Notes under the pieces: generated by a model
The model's input: only the letters and a program-made list of their open reading frames with translations
What the model was told of the DNA's origin: nothing
Database searches by the model: none
From: Adlercreutzia equolifaciens DSM 19450
GTDB lineage: Bacteria; Actinomycetota; Coriobacteriia; Coriobacteriales; Eggerthellaceae
Direction: 5' to 3'
Length of the DNA stretch: 64,000 nucleotides
NCBI RefSeq assembly: GCF_000478885.1
Contig: NC_022567.1
Location: 1,364,001 to 1,428,000 of the forward strand
Translations under genes and position numbers: made by a program
Shown: positions 34,310 through 46,063 of the stretch, in pieces
How the letters are laid out: every line of letters begins with the position of its first letter
Position numbering within the stretch: the stretch's first letter is position 1

Positions 34310-36664
34310 CTACCTTTGGGTGGAGACCGTGAGCGTATCTTCGGAAAACGCCACGACCACATCTCCCGACTCGTCGCTGCAGTAGGTGGCGCACCCGGTT
34401 TTCTCAAGGAAGTCCAGCGTGTTTTGCGAAGGGTGACCGTAGCGATTGGCCTCGCCGACGCCGATGAGCGCCACCTTGGGAGACAGGAGCTCCGCCAAAG
34501 AAGCATCGAGGCTCTTTTTCGAGCCGTGGTGGCCCACCTTCAGCACCTCCACCCCGCTTGCGGGCAGCTTGTTGGTCAGCTGATCCAGCTGCTCGGCCTC
34601 GGCATCGCCGGTGAACAGGGCCGTCCACTTCGCTGCCCCGTCGCCATCGCCGTCCCAGGCGGCGAGCAGGCAGAGGCTGTCGGCGTTGCCGCCGCCGTCG
34701 GCCAATCGCTCGGGCCAGAGCACCGTTATCGAGAATTTGCCGCAGCGCACCGTATCGCCCGGCGACAGCTCGACGAGGGCGTCGGCGAGTCCCTCTGTCC
34801 GCGCTGCGGCCATGAGCTCCGAGCATGCTTTGCAAGAGCAGTCGGGAAGTCCCTCGGGCACCAGCAGCGCCGATGCGGGAGCCACATCCCCGAGCACGGA
34901 AAGCGATCCGCAGTGGTCGTCGTCGCTGTGGGTGACGGCCACAGCGTCGAGGCGGCCCACTCGCTGGCGCGCCAGGGCGGCCTTGAGCAGGGAATCCTGG
35001 TTGCCGGTGTCGATGAGCAGCGCGCTCGCGCCGCTTCGCACGAGAAACGCGTCCCCCTGGCCCACGTCCAGCATGACGATGGCATCGGTGGGCATGCCGA
35101 GGGGAAGGCGCAGCACGAAAAGCGCCAAAACGGCCGCGGCCGCCGTCCCCGACAGCCCCCCGATGCTCACTCGCGGCCACCAGGCCCACAACCCGATGCA
35201 GAGTGCGCCGGAAAGCACGGCCGCCGCCAGAGGCGCGGCATCGATGGGCACGCAGGAGCCCTGCAGCGAAGCGAGGGCGTTAACGACGGCCGAGAGCGGG
35301 ACGCATGCCAGGGCCGCTGCGCCGATGAGCCCCGGTGCCGCAGCGGGGGCAAGGCATGCGAGCAGTACGGCGACGAACCCGACGAGGCACGCCAAGGAAA
35401 ACAGCGGCCCCGCTACCAGGTTGGCCAACGGCGACAGGAGCGGCAGTTGAGAGAAGAGCGCCGCCGCATAGGGCTGCGTCGCCAGGGCCGAGGAGCCGGT
35501 GAGGGCGAGAGGATCGCCCACGACCTTCTTCAATCGAGGGAGCCCCGCGAAGGCCGAGGACAGCAGCGGTGCGAATAGAACGATTCCCAGGGTGGATCCC
35601 GCCGACAAGGCGAAGGAGGCCGAAAGGGCGCAGGCTGGATCCGCCCCCACGAAAAGCAGAAGGCACAGCCCCAACGCGCTGAGCGCCGAATTACGGCGGT
35701 TGGCCCAGAGCGCGAACAGTCCCGTCGCGGCCATGACCGCCGCCCGCAGTGCCGATACCGGCATCCCGGTGAAGGCGACGTAGCCGACAAGAAACAGGGC
35801 GCTGGCCACCGTCGTCGCTTTGCGGCCGAGCCGCAGCAGCTTCAATCCTCCCGCAACGAACAGAACCACAATGGAGAGGTGCGCCCCCGATACCGCCACG
35901 AGATGGGCCAGCCCCACGGCCTTGAAGCAATCGTAGAGCCCCGATTCCTCGATGGCCGGCCGCCAACCGCACACAAGAGCCTGTAGAAGTGGCGCATTGT
36001 CTCCCCCGCACGCGGCGATGAGATCCAGGGCGCATCGCCGCAGATGGACAAAGGGGCCGCTATCGAGCGCTGCTTCTTCCGAGACAAACGCGCTTTCGCT
36101 CGCGGTGAGAGAGCCGGCCAGCCCGGCGTCCCAGTAGTATGCTGCCACTGCCTCTGCGGGCGGCTTGAGCGTTCCGGATACCGTCATAGACTGCCCTTGC
36201 AGCAGCGCCGCATCCTCGGGCAGGTTAAGCCGCATCCGTAGCACGCGGCCATCTGCGCCACGAAGCCGCGCCTCGGCGTGCCATCCGAAATCTCCGCGAC
36301 GGGCATCCTCGGTGAGCTCGGCGTGCCAGGTCGCCGGCGCCGAATCGCCTCCCTGCGCCTCTGCGTAGGCCATAGAGCCGCGAAGAGCGCCGCACCAAAA
36401 GGAGCAGAGAGCCACGGCAGCGGCGAGGGAGAGCACCGCCAGAGCGCCGAGCGAGAAACCGCCGCCTCGGGCCGCGCGCAAGGCATGGGATGCCAGCCAC
36501 ACGGCAGCGCCCAGCGCAAGCATCCCCAGTACGGGAAGGGCCGCGGTGGGCGCAAGGCGCAGGGTCGGCCAAATCAGCGCCGTTGCAGCCCACAGGACGA
36601 GCCCTGCCACCAGCAAGGGCGGCAGAAAGGGGCGCGGCGGCCTGCTGTCGAGATCGCCCGTCAC
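34310..36664 (-). CDS. comEC: Competence protein ComEC/Rec2 (DNA uptake channel)
   Basis: The membrane channel for single-stranded DNA uptake in natural transformation. The 784-residue protein has N-terminal membrane helices with a DUF4131-like outside domain. The Competence core contains GLAHLVAVSGAHLSIVVLFV and GMPVSALRAAVMA. A C-terminal metallo-hydrolase domain (VMLDVGQGDAFLVRSGASAL, THSDDDHCGS, VLKVGHHGSKKS) may degrade the non-transported strand. The GTG start overlaps the comEA stop (GTGA). Confidence 0.95.
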   Translation of the reverse strand: MTGDLDSRPPRPFLPPLLVAGLVLWAATALIWPTLRLAPTAALPVLGMLALGAAVWLASHALRAARGGGFSLGALAVLSLAAAVALCSFWCGALRGSMAYAEAQGGDSAPATWHAELTEDARRGDFGWHAEARLRGADGRVLRMRLNLPEDAALLQGQSMTVSGTLKPPAEAVAAYYWDAGLAGSLTASESAFVSEEAALDSGPFVHLRRCALDLIAACGGDNAPLLQALVCGWRPAIEESGLYDCFKAVGLAHLVAVSGAHLSIVVLFVAGGLKLLRLGRKATTVASALFLVGYVAFTGMPVSALRAAVMAATGLFALWANRRNSALSALGLCLLLFVGADPACALSASFALSAGSTLGIVLFAPLLSSAFAGLPRLKKVVGDPLALTGSSALATQPYAAALFSQLPLLSPLANLVAGPLFSLACLVGFVAVLLACLAPAAAPGLIGAAALACVPLSAVVNALASLQGSCVPIDAAPLAAAVLSGALCIGLWAWWPRVSIGGLSGTAAAAVLALFVLRLPLGMPTDAIVMLDVGQGDAFLVRSGASALLIDTGNQDSLLKAALARQRVGRLDAVAVTHSDDDHCGSLSVLGDVAPASALLVPEGLPDCSCKACSELMAAARTEGLADALVELSPGDTVRCGKFSITVLWPERLADGGGNADSLCLLAAWDGDGDGAAKWTALFTGDAEAEQLDQLTNKLPASGVEVLKVGHHGSKKSLDASLAELLSPKVALIGVGEANRYGHPSQNTLDFLEKTGCATYCSDESGDVVVAFSEDTLTVSTQR

Positions 36665-37437
36665 AGGCAGAGCCGATCCCGCATAGCCGCGAGCTTCTTC
36701 TCGCCGATGCCGGAGACCCGCGTCAAATCGTCGATGGACGAAAACGGCCCGTTCGCCTCGCGGTCGGCCACGATCTTCTCCGCCGTCGCCGCGCCGATGC
36801 CCTTGAGCGTTTCGAATTCCTCGGCCGTGGCCGTGTTGATGTTGACCATCCCGTCAGCCCCTGAGGAGGACGCGCCTTCCCCAGAGCCCTGCGCGCCGCC
36901 GGAAGCTGCCACGGCGCCCCCATCGGAGGGAGTCGCCTGGCTCTCGCTGCGGGAGGGGATGACGATCTGCTGGCCGTCCTGCAGCTCCTGGGCCAAGTTC
37001 ACCGCATCGGTCCGCGCCTTTTCGGTGGCGCCGCCGGCCGCCGTCACCGCATCGATCACCCGGCTGCCTGCGGGCAGATAGTAGACGCCGGGCGATGCCA
37101 CGCACCCGTCAACGTGAATGCAAAGCTGCCCCGTCTCATCGCCGCTCGAGGGGAGCACCACGTTCTCGACGCTTTGGCCCGACGCGGCCTTCTCGGCGTC
37201 ACCCTCCTCGCCTTCGACGGCTTGCACCGCTTCGTTGCCAGCGTCCCCCGATACGCTCGCCGAGGCCGCATCCTGCGCCCTCACCTCGAATCCGCCGCCG
37301 AGCGAAGCGCAGAAGGCGTACCCTGCGAGTACGATCATGAGCACCAGCGCCAATGCCACAGCGACGAAGACCGACCGGGGCACGCGACCCAGATGCAATC
37401 TCTCCGCGAGCGATTCCGCACGATCTTGAAAGGCCAT
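36661..37437 (-). CDS. comEA: Competence protein ComEA (DNA receptor)
   Basis: A membrane-anchored double-stranded-DNA receptor for transformation. The 258-residue protein has one N-terminal membrane helix (about 23-45), a linker, an SLBB domain (IHVDGCVASPGVYYLPAGSR), a Ser/Gly-rich segment and a C-terminal helix-hairpin-helix pair (MVNINTATAEEFETLKGIGA, then VSGIGEKKLAAMRDRL) that binds DNA. It precedes comEC with a 4-nt overlap. Confidence 0.95.
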   Translation of the reverse strand: MAFQDRAESLAERLHLGRVPRSVFVAVALALVLMIVLAGYAFCASLGGGFEVRAQDAASASVSGDAGNEAVQAVEGEEGDAEKAASGQSVENVVLPSSGDETGQLCIHVDGCVASPGVYYLPAGSRVIDAVTAAGGATEKARTDAVNLAQELQDGQQIVIPSRSESQATPSDGGAVAASGGAQGSGEGASSSGADGMVNINTATAEEFETLKGIGAATAEKIVADREANGPFSSIDDLTRVSGIGEKKLAAMRDRLCL

Positions 37438-37490
37438 GATCTCCTCCTTCTCCCGAATTGAAAAAAGGATACGAGCACACGACCGTATTT

Positions 37491-37532
37491 ATGACGCGGG
37501 AATGTCTCGATCCGTTCCCCGCGCCGACCGTG
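37491..37532. repeat. Intergenic repeat, copy 2 of 2 (partner at 784)
   Basis: ATGACGCGGGAATGTCTC followed by CGCGCCGACCGT, matching 784-825 except in the short middle and one base. It lies just before REP copy D in the thiI-comEA gap. Confidence 0.7.
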
Positions 37533-37575
37533 GTCGCGTCCCGCCTCTGTCCCAATCCTCATCCCTTGGTACCAT

Positions 37576-37659
37576 CCGTAGGGACAGACCTTGGTCTGTC
37601 CTCGCGAGTGGAACAGAGGCGCGTGACAAAAAAGGGGCGACCAAGGTCGCCCCCTACGG
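37576..37659. repeat. Paired REP-like palindrome, copy D (thiI-comEA gap)
   Basis: Hairpins GGACAGACCTTGGTCTGTCC and GGGGCGACCAAGGTCGCCCC, with CCGTAG and CTACGG as outer ends and a spacer ending in a run of A. In the left hairpin the change of G to A near one end is matched by C to T on the other, preserving pairing. Confidence 0.87.
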
Positions 37660-37694
37660 AGAAGCGCGATTGAGACACGGAAATCCGAAGCTCT

Positions 37695-38912
37695 CTATCG
37701 TCGGGATTTGCTGGGCGGCTTGTAGGCCGGGCAGGCGTAGTCATGGGGCTCGGCCGCATCGGCGAGGGCGGTCACCCATTCCTCCACAGGGAAAGCGACC
37801 TCGGCCTCGCGCACCGCCTCCAGTTTCGCGTGGGTCTCGGGGTTGCGCGGCATGAACAGCGTGCAGCAGTCCGGCGCGTCCATGGACGAGATCTCGAAGG
37901 TGCCCAGCTCCTGGGCCGCCTCGATGATCTCCAGCTTGTCCGAGCCAATGAGCGGCCGCAACACCGGCAGTTCTACCGCGTCGTTCGTGGCGCGGATGTT
38001 GTCGAGGGTCTGCGAGGCCACCTGCCCTAGGCTCTCCCCGGTCACCAGCGCTCCGGCCCCTTCCCGCCGCGCAAGCTCCTCGGCCACGCAGAACATGAGG
38101 CGCCGGTACAGGATGACCCGCAGAGAGGGTGGGCAGGAGAGAGATATCTCGCGTTGGTAGTCGCCGAAGGGCACCACGTAGACGCGCCCGATGCAGCCGG
38201 TGCGCTCGAGCACGTGCGCGATGTCGTCCACGAGGTACTCCGAGGCGTCGGAGGTCTGGGGGCGTCCCGAGAAGTGCACGCCGATGGGCACGGCCCCGCG
38301 GCGAGCCATGCGCCAGGTGGCCACGGGCGAGTCGATGCCCGAGGACAGAAGGCACACCACCTTGCCCGACGAACCCACGGGCAGGCCGCCGATCCCGCGG
38401 ACGGACCGCGCGTACACGTAGGCGGTGCCCTCCACGGCCTCGACGCCCACGGTGACGTCCTGGCCCTTCATCTGCACCCGCTTCTCGGGGAACCGCTCGC
38501 AGAGCACCTCCCCGATGTCTCGGTTCATCTGCATGGAGTCGATGGGGAACACCGTGTGGTTGCGCCGCGCGGACACCTTGAAGGTGGAGAAGGGCTCCGC
38601 CTCGGCCAGGGCGATGCAAGCGGCGCGCCCCATGACCTTGATGTCCAGATCGCACTTGAAGCCACAGGATGCGCGGGCCACGCCGGGCACGCCCAGAATG
38701 GCATCGGTGCACTGGTTCGCTACCTCAAGCGTGGTTCCCTCCCGCAAGAAGACGAGCAGGCGCCCGGAGATGCGGTGGATGGTGACAACGGGATACGCGC
38801 CAAGAAGCGCCTCCAGGTTCTTCTGAAGGCGCTTCTCGAATACTCCGCGGTTGCGTCCCTTGAGCCCGATCTCGTGATAATGCACGAGAATGATTCTCTG
38901 GAACTCTTCCAT
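37695..38912 (-). CDS. thiI: tRNA 4-thiouridine synthase ThiI
   Basis: An adenylating sulfurtransferase for s4U8 in tRNA and, in many bacteria, the thiazole of thiamine. The 405-residue protein has a ferredoxin-like/THUMP N-terminus and the PP-loop VCLLSSGIDSPVATWRMARR. It lacks the C-terminal rhodanese domain, so sulfur must come from a separate cysteine desulfurase, as in Bacillus. The ATG directly follows the rpoZ stop (TAAATG). Confidence 0.93.
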   Translation of the reverse strand: MEEFQRIILVHYHEIGLKGRNRGVFEKRLQKNLEALLGAYPVVTIHRISGRLLVFLREGTTLEVANQCTDAILGVPGVARASCGFKCDLDIKVMGRAACIALAEAEPFSTFKVSARRNHTVFPIDSMQMNRDIGEVLCERFPEKRVQMKGQDVTVGVEAVEGTAYVYARSVRGIGGLPVGSSGKVVCLLSSGIDSPVATWRMARRGAVPIGVHFSGRPQTSDASEYLVDDIAHVLERTGCIGRVYVVPFGDYQREISLSCPPSLRVILYRRLMFCVAEELARREGAGALVTGESLGQVASQTLDNIRATNDAVELPVLRPLIGSDKLEIIEAAQELGTFEISSMDAPDCCTLFMPRNPETHAKLEAVREAEVAFPVEEWVTALADAAEPHDYACPAYKPPSKSRR

Positions 38913-39173
38913 TTAGTGGTTTTTCACGTCGATCGACTCAGGATCGTACGAAACCTCGCCACGGGCGATCTCGTTGAAGGCCATGGACAAGGGCTTCGTA
39001 TCGGCGGCACGGGCGATTTCCACGGCCGTCTGCAGCTGGATGGCGCGATCGCGCTGGCCGCGCATCATGTCGTTGATGTCGTGCGCACGCTTGGAAGCCA
39101 GCGCGCACAGAAGAAAACGGTCGTTGTCGGTGCGGTCAAGCAGGACGTCGATCTTCGGTTCGATAATGCTCAT
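38913..39173 (-). CDS. rpoZ: DNA-directed RNA polymerase subunit omega
   Basis: The 86-residue omega subunit, which wraps the beta-prime C-terminus and aids assembly. It shows the RpoZ pattern (SIIEPKIDVLLDRTDNDRFL, LASKRAHDINDMM, NEIARGEVSY). It lies between gmk and thiI in the classical gmk-rpoZ order; the thiI ATG touches its stop. Confidence 0.95.
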   Translation of the reverse strand: MSIIEPKIDVLLDRTDNDRFLLCALASKRAHDINDMMRGQRDRAIQLQTAVEIARAADTKPLSMAFNEIARGEVSYDPESIDVKNH

Positions 39174-39188
39174 AGGGCGGATATCCTC

Positions 39189-39755
39189 TTACTGTTGCTC
39201 GGCGATTTCGTTGACGTAAGCGACGAGCTGGCGAGTGGCCTCGTCCAAATCGTCGTTCACAAGCCGATAATCATACTCCATTTTCTGGGAAAGTTCCACC
39301 AGAGCGGTGCGCATGCGCATATCCACCACGTCATCGGTCTCGGTGCCGCGCCCGCGCAGGCGCCGCTCCAGCTCCTCGAGCGAGGGGGGCTCGATGAACA
39401 CGAGGTGCGCCTCGGGCATCTTCTCGCGCACCTGGAGTGCCCCTTGAACCTCGATCTCGAGGATGACCTGGCGTCCCGCCGCCATCTCGCGCTCCACCGA
39501 GGCGCGCGGGGTGCCGTAGCAGTTGCCGGAGTACTCGGCCCATTCCAGAAACCCGCCCTCCTCCGCCAGGCTTAAGAACTCCTCCTTCGTGAGGAAGTAA
39601 TAGCTGACGCCCTCCTCCTCACCGGGACGAGGGCGCCTTGTGGTGGCGGAGACGGACAACCAAGCGTCGGGCACTTCCTCGAGAAGACGCGCGATGAGAG
39701 TTCCCTTGCCGGTCCCGGACGGACCGCTTACGACGAAGAGGTTTCCGTGTCTCAT
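39189..39755 (-). CDS. gmk: Guanylate kinase
   Basis: Phosphorylates GMP to GDP. The 188-residue protein has the P-loop VSGPSGTGKGT, the GMP-binding TTRRPRPGEEEGVSYYF segment with FLEWAEYSGNCYGTP, and the lid region RLRGRGTETDD. It lies 15 bp before rpoZ and 24 bp after mihF, probably one operon. Confidence 0.97.
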   Translation of the reverse strand: MRHGNLFVVSGPSGTGKGTLIARLLEEVPDAWLSVSATTRRPRPGEEEGVSYYFLTKEEFLSLAEEGGFLEWAEYSGNCYGTPRASVEREMAAGRQVILEIEVQGALQVREKMPEAHLVFIEPPSLEELERRLRGRGTETDDVVDMRMRTALVELSQKMEYDYRLVNDDLDEATRQLVAYVNEIAEQQ

Positions 39756-39779
39756 GAATTCCTTTGTGACGTTGACGTT

Positions 39780-40091
39780 CTACTTGGACAGGCGCGCAAG
39801 CAGAGCCTCGCGCTGACGCTCGCCGATACCGCGGATGCGGCGGCTCTCGGCGATCTGCAGCTCCTTCATGATGCGCTCTGCCTTGGCCTTGCCGTACCCG
39901 GGCAGCGTCTCGATGAGCGTGGAAATCTTCATACGGCCCACGACAGGGTCGTCGCGCATATCGAGAACCTGAGCGACGGTGAGCTTGCCCGTCTTCAGCT
40001 CTTCTCGTACCTCCGCCCGCTTGATGCGTGCGGCCTTTGCCTTTTCAAGCGCTTCAGCGCGGGCCTCGGGGCTGAGTTGGGGAATTGCCAT
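39780..40091 (-). CDS. mihF: Actinobacterial integration host factor (mIHF)
   Basis: A 103-residue DNA-binding nucleoid protein of the actinobacterial mIHF family, unrelated in fold to enterobacterial IHF. Recognisable stretches are LSPEARAEALEKAKAARIKR, VGRMKISTLIETLPGYGKAK and ESRRIRGIGERQREAL, which includes a helix-hairpin-helix-like segment. It heads the mihF-gmk-rpoZ-thiI unit behind a good promoter. Its presence supports actinobacterial origin. Confidence 0.93.
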   Translation of the reverse strand: MAIPQLSPEARAEALEKAKAARIKRAEVREELKTGKLTVAQVLDMRDDPVVGRMKISTLIETLPGYGKAKAERIMKELQIAESRRIRGIGERQREALLARLSK

Positions 40092-40122
40092 TTCTGTTCT
40101 CCTTCCAGTTCGGGCTGAGGGC

Positions 40123-40150
40123 ATAGTACCACGCATTGATGAGGAATCAA
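40123..40150 (-). promoter_or_regulatory. Promoter of the mihF-gmk-rpoZ-thiI operon
   Basis: TTGATT (40145-40150) and TACTAT (40123-40128) on the minus strand are 16 bp apart, with an upstream TG making an extended -10. It lies about 30 bp before the mihF start. Confidence 0.65.
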
Positions 40151-40240
40151 CACCTAATTTACTCGGAATCAATAAATGCGGCATTTTTCCCCAATTATCG
40201 GCTATACACGGGCCTTATTCAGGGATAAAACGCTTTGGAG

Positions 40241-40969
40241 CTACTCCAATTCCGCGGCGATGGCCTCGAAGGCCGCCACGGGATCGTCCGCCTCAGTGAT
40301 GGGCCGGCCCACCACGATGTGTGACGCTCCGTTCGCGAAGGCCTGGGCGGGCGTGGCCACGCGGCTCTGGTCTCCCAGGGCGGCGCCGGCCGGGCGCACG
40401 CCGGGGGTGACGATGAAGGCGTCGGGGCCCAAGATCTCGCGCAGGGCGGCCGCCTCCTGGGGCGAGGCCACCACGCCGGAGATGCCCGCCTCCTTGGCCT
40501 GGGCCGCGAGGGCCGCCACCTGTTCGGGCAGGGGTCGGGCGACGCCGGTGGCCGCAAGCGCCTCGGGACTCATGGAGGTGAGCACCGTGATGCCGAGGGT
40601 CGCCGGCACGTCCCCGCCGTACTCCGCCGCGCCCTCCTCGGCGCCGCGCTGGCCCGCCTCCATCATGGCGGTGCCGCCCACGGTGTGCATGGTGAGCATG
40701 TCGGCCCCGCTGGCCGCCGCCGAGCGCGCCGCGCCCTGCACCTGGTGCGGGATGTCGTGGAACTTCAGGTCGAGGAACACGTTGAAACCGCGGCGCTTGA
40801 ACATCTTCACGATGGCCGGGCCCTCGGCGTAGTACAGCGTCATGCCGATCTTGAGCCACTTCGCGTGGCTCTCCAGCTTGTCGGCAAGGGCTATGGCCTC
40901 CCAGGCGTCGCAGTCGAGCGCCACGATGACGCGGTCGCGAGCAGGAATGGAATCGAAGGCGGTTAGCAT
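40241..40969 (-). CDS. pyrF: Orotidine 5'-phosphate decarboxylase
   Basis: The last step to UMP. The 242-residue TIM barrel has the active-site motif FLDLKFHDIP and TPGVRPAGAALGDQSR near the C-terminus, typical of the bacterial type 1 enzyme. It overlaps the pyrD stop by 7 nt. No obvious terminator follows. Confidence 0.96.
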   Translation of the reverse strand: MLTAFDSIPARDRVIVALDCDAWEAIALADKLESHAKWLKIGMTLYYAEGPAIVKMFKRRGFNVFLDLKFHDIPHQVQGAARSAAASGADMLTMHTVGGTAMMEAGQRGAEEGAAEYGGDVPATLGITVLTSMSPEALAATGVARPLPEQVAALAAQAKEAGISGVVASPQEAAALREILGPDAFIVTPGVRPAGAALGDQSRVATPAQAFANGASHIVVGRPITEADDPVAAFEAIAAELE

Positions 40970-41895
40970 TGCAGGGCTCCTATCAGCTCGTTGACGTCTT
41001 TGACGCCCTGGGATTCGCAGTAGTCGATGATGCCGTCGATGACGTCGACGGTGGCGGTGGGATTGACGAAGTTCGCCGTGCCCACGGCCACCGCGGTGGC
41101 GCCGGCCAGCATGAACTCCACGGCGTCCTCGCCGGTGGATATGCCGCCCATGCCGAGCACCGGCACGGAAACGGCCTGGGCTACCTGCCACACCATGCGC
41201 AGGGCCACGGGCTTCACGGCCGGTCCCGAGTAGCCGCCCACCACGCGCGCCAGCTTCGGGCGGCGGGTGCGGGCGTCCACGGCCATGCCGAGCAGCGTGT
41301 TGATGAGCGAGATGCCGTCGGCTCCGGCGGCCTCGGCGGCCTTCGCGATCTCGGTGATATCGGTGACGTTCGGCGTGAGCTTCACGATGAGCGGGCGCTT
41401 CGTAGCGGCGCGGCAGAGCGACACCACCTTCTCCACGCTGGGCACATGGCAGCCCATGGTCATGCCGCCGGCGTCCACGTTGGGGCACGAGATGTTCACC
41501 TCGTAGGCGGCCACGGGGGCTTCCTCCAAGGCCTCGATGACAGCCACGTACTCGTCGAAGCTGTGGCCGGAGACGTTCACCATGGCCGTGGCGCCGATCT
41601 CGGCGAGCCACGGCAGCTCGATGTCCTTCAAGTGCTGCACACCGGGGTTCTGAAGGCCGATGGAGTTCAACATGCCCGAAGCCGTCTCGGCAATGCGGGG
41701 GCTCGCGTTGCCCTCCCAGCCGTTCAAAGACACGCCCTTGGTGGTGACGGCGCCCAGGGCCGCCACGTCCACGAAGTCGTGGTACTCCATGCCGGCGCCG
41801 AAGGTGCCCGAGGCCACGGTGACCGGGTTCTTCATGGCCATGCCGCCGAGGTTCACGGACAGGTTGACGCTCGTCTCTTTCGGTTTGCGCTGCAT
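40963..41895 (-). CDS. pyrD: Dihydroorotate dehydrogenase B, catalytic subunit
   Basis: Oxidises dihydroorotate to orotate with FMN; the class 1B form works with PyrK and NAD+. The 310-residue protein has PVTVASGTFGAG, VNISCPNVDAGG (catalytic Cys), KLTPNVTDI and the flavin segment VLGMGGISTGEDAVEFM. The ATG at 41895 shares its last base with the pyrK stop, the tight coupling expected for two subunits of one complex. Confidence 0.96.
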   Translation of the reverse strand: MQRKPKETSVNLSVNLGGMAMKNPVTVASGTFGAGMEYHDFVDVAALGAVTTKGVSLNGWEGNASPRIAETASGMLNSIGLQNPGVQHLKDIELPWLAEIGATAMVNVSGHSFDEYVAVIEALEEAPVAAYEVNISCPNVDAGGMTMGCHVPSVEKVVSLCRAATKRPLIVKLTPNVTDITEIAKAAEAAGADGISLINTLLGMAVDARTRRPKLARVVGGYSGPAVKPVALRMVWQVAQAVSVPVLGMGGISTGEDAVEFMLAGATAVAVGTANFVNPTATVDVIDGIIDYCESQGVKDVNELIGALQC

Positions 41896-42689
41896 TACCA
41901 CACCACCTCGCTCGCACAGAACACCGGGCCGTCCACGCAGGCGCGGCGCTTGCCGGCCGTCGTATCGACCACGCAGGACAGACAGGCCCCCACGCCGCAG
42001 GCCATGCGCCTCTCCATGGACACCTCGCAGAACACGCCGGCCGCATCCGCCATGCCGGCCACGATCTTCATGAGGGGCTCCGGGCCGCAGCAGGCCACGT
42101 AGTCGTAGGGCGCGCCTTCCGCAGCGGCCGCCGCCAGGGCCTCTTCCACAAGCGGCGTGCAGAAGCCGGCGCGGCCGTAGGTGCCGTCGTCGGTGGAGCA
42201 GGCAGGCTCGCACCCGAGCACGGCCCCGTAGCGCTCGCGGGCCACCAACGCATCGATGGTGGAGGCGCCGAGGATGGCGTCGGTGGCAACGCCCGCCGCC
42301 GTCAGCTCCTCGGCCAAGGGGTACAACGGCGCGCTTCCCACGCCGCCGGCCACGATGAGCGCGCGCTTGCAGCCCTCGGGCGGCTGCCATCCGCGACCGA
42401 TGGGGCCGATCATCTCCACAGCGTCGCCGACCGCGAGCTCTGTCATGTGCTCAGTGCCGAAGCCGAGCACCTGGTACATCATGTCCACCGTGCCCGCCTC
42501 CGCATCGGCCGCGTACACGCCGAAGGGGCGGCGCAGGATGTGGGCCTCCATGCCCGGCACCTTCACGTGCACGAACTGCCCCGGCCGCGCCGTCGTCGCG
42601 ATTTCCGGCGCGCGCACGGTCATGAGCCAGATGTTGCACCCCATCTCCTCGTTCACCAGAATGGGCGCGTTCTCGTTGCAAAGCGTCAT
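41895..42689 (-). CDS. pyrK: Dihydroorotate dehydrogenase B, electron-transfer subunit
   Basis: Carries FAD and a [2Fe-2S] cluster and passes electrons from PyrD to NAD+. The 264-residue protein has the FAD motif ILRRPFGVY, the nucleotide motif VAGGVGSAPLYPLAEEL and the cluster CGVGACLSC plus a further Cys (KRRAC). ATG 42689 has AGGAGAG just upstream; an open frame continues 11 codons further without support. Confidence 0.95.
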   Translation of the reverse strand: MTLCNENAPILVNEEMGCNIWLMTVRAPEIATTARPGQFVHVKVPGMEAHILRRPFGVYAADAEAGTVDMMYQVLGFGTEHMTELAVGDAVEMIGPIGRGWQPPEGCKRALIVAGGVGSAPLYPLAEELTAAGVATDAILGASTIDALVARERYGAVLGCEPACSTDDGTYGRAGFCTPLVEEALAAAAAEGAPYDYVACCGPEPLMKIVAGMADAAGVFCEVSMERRMACGVGACLSCVVDTTAGKRRACVDGPVFCASEVVW

Positions 42690-42802
42690 AGGCTCTCCTG
42701 TCGCGTCAGCGGAAAAATGCATTTGATGATATTCTAACGCATGGCATATTAGTTATCGAATTCGCCATGCCACAAAGAGCAGAAATCCTAGGAGATTTGC
42801 AT

Positions 42803-42834
42803 GGAGGAGTAGCCTCTTGCTTTGCTGCTCCTCC
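42803..42834 (-). terminator. Strong hairpin after carB, possible terminator
   Basis: An 11-bp stem with one wobble (42803-42813 with 42824-42834) and a 10-nt loop begins 14 bp after the carB stop. There is no U tract, so termination is uncertain. A second hairpin, GCATGGC/GCCATGC, lies at about 42739-42771, and a -10-like TAGAAT for pyrK at 42731-42736. Confidence 0.45.
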
Positions 42835-42847
42835 GATAAGCTTAGAA

Positions 42848-46063
<3,216 letters not shown>

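Noticed and set aside
42047..42390. In-frame extensions of pyrD and pyrF through pyrK and pyrD
   Set aside because: They cover known genes in another frame; conserved starts are at 41895 and 40969.
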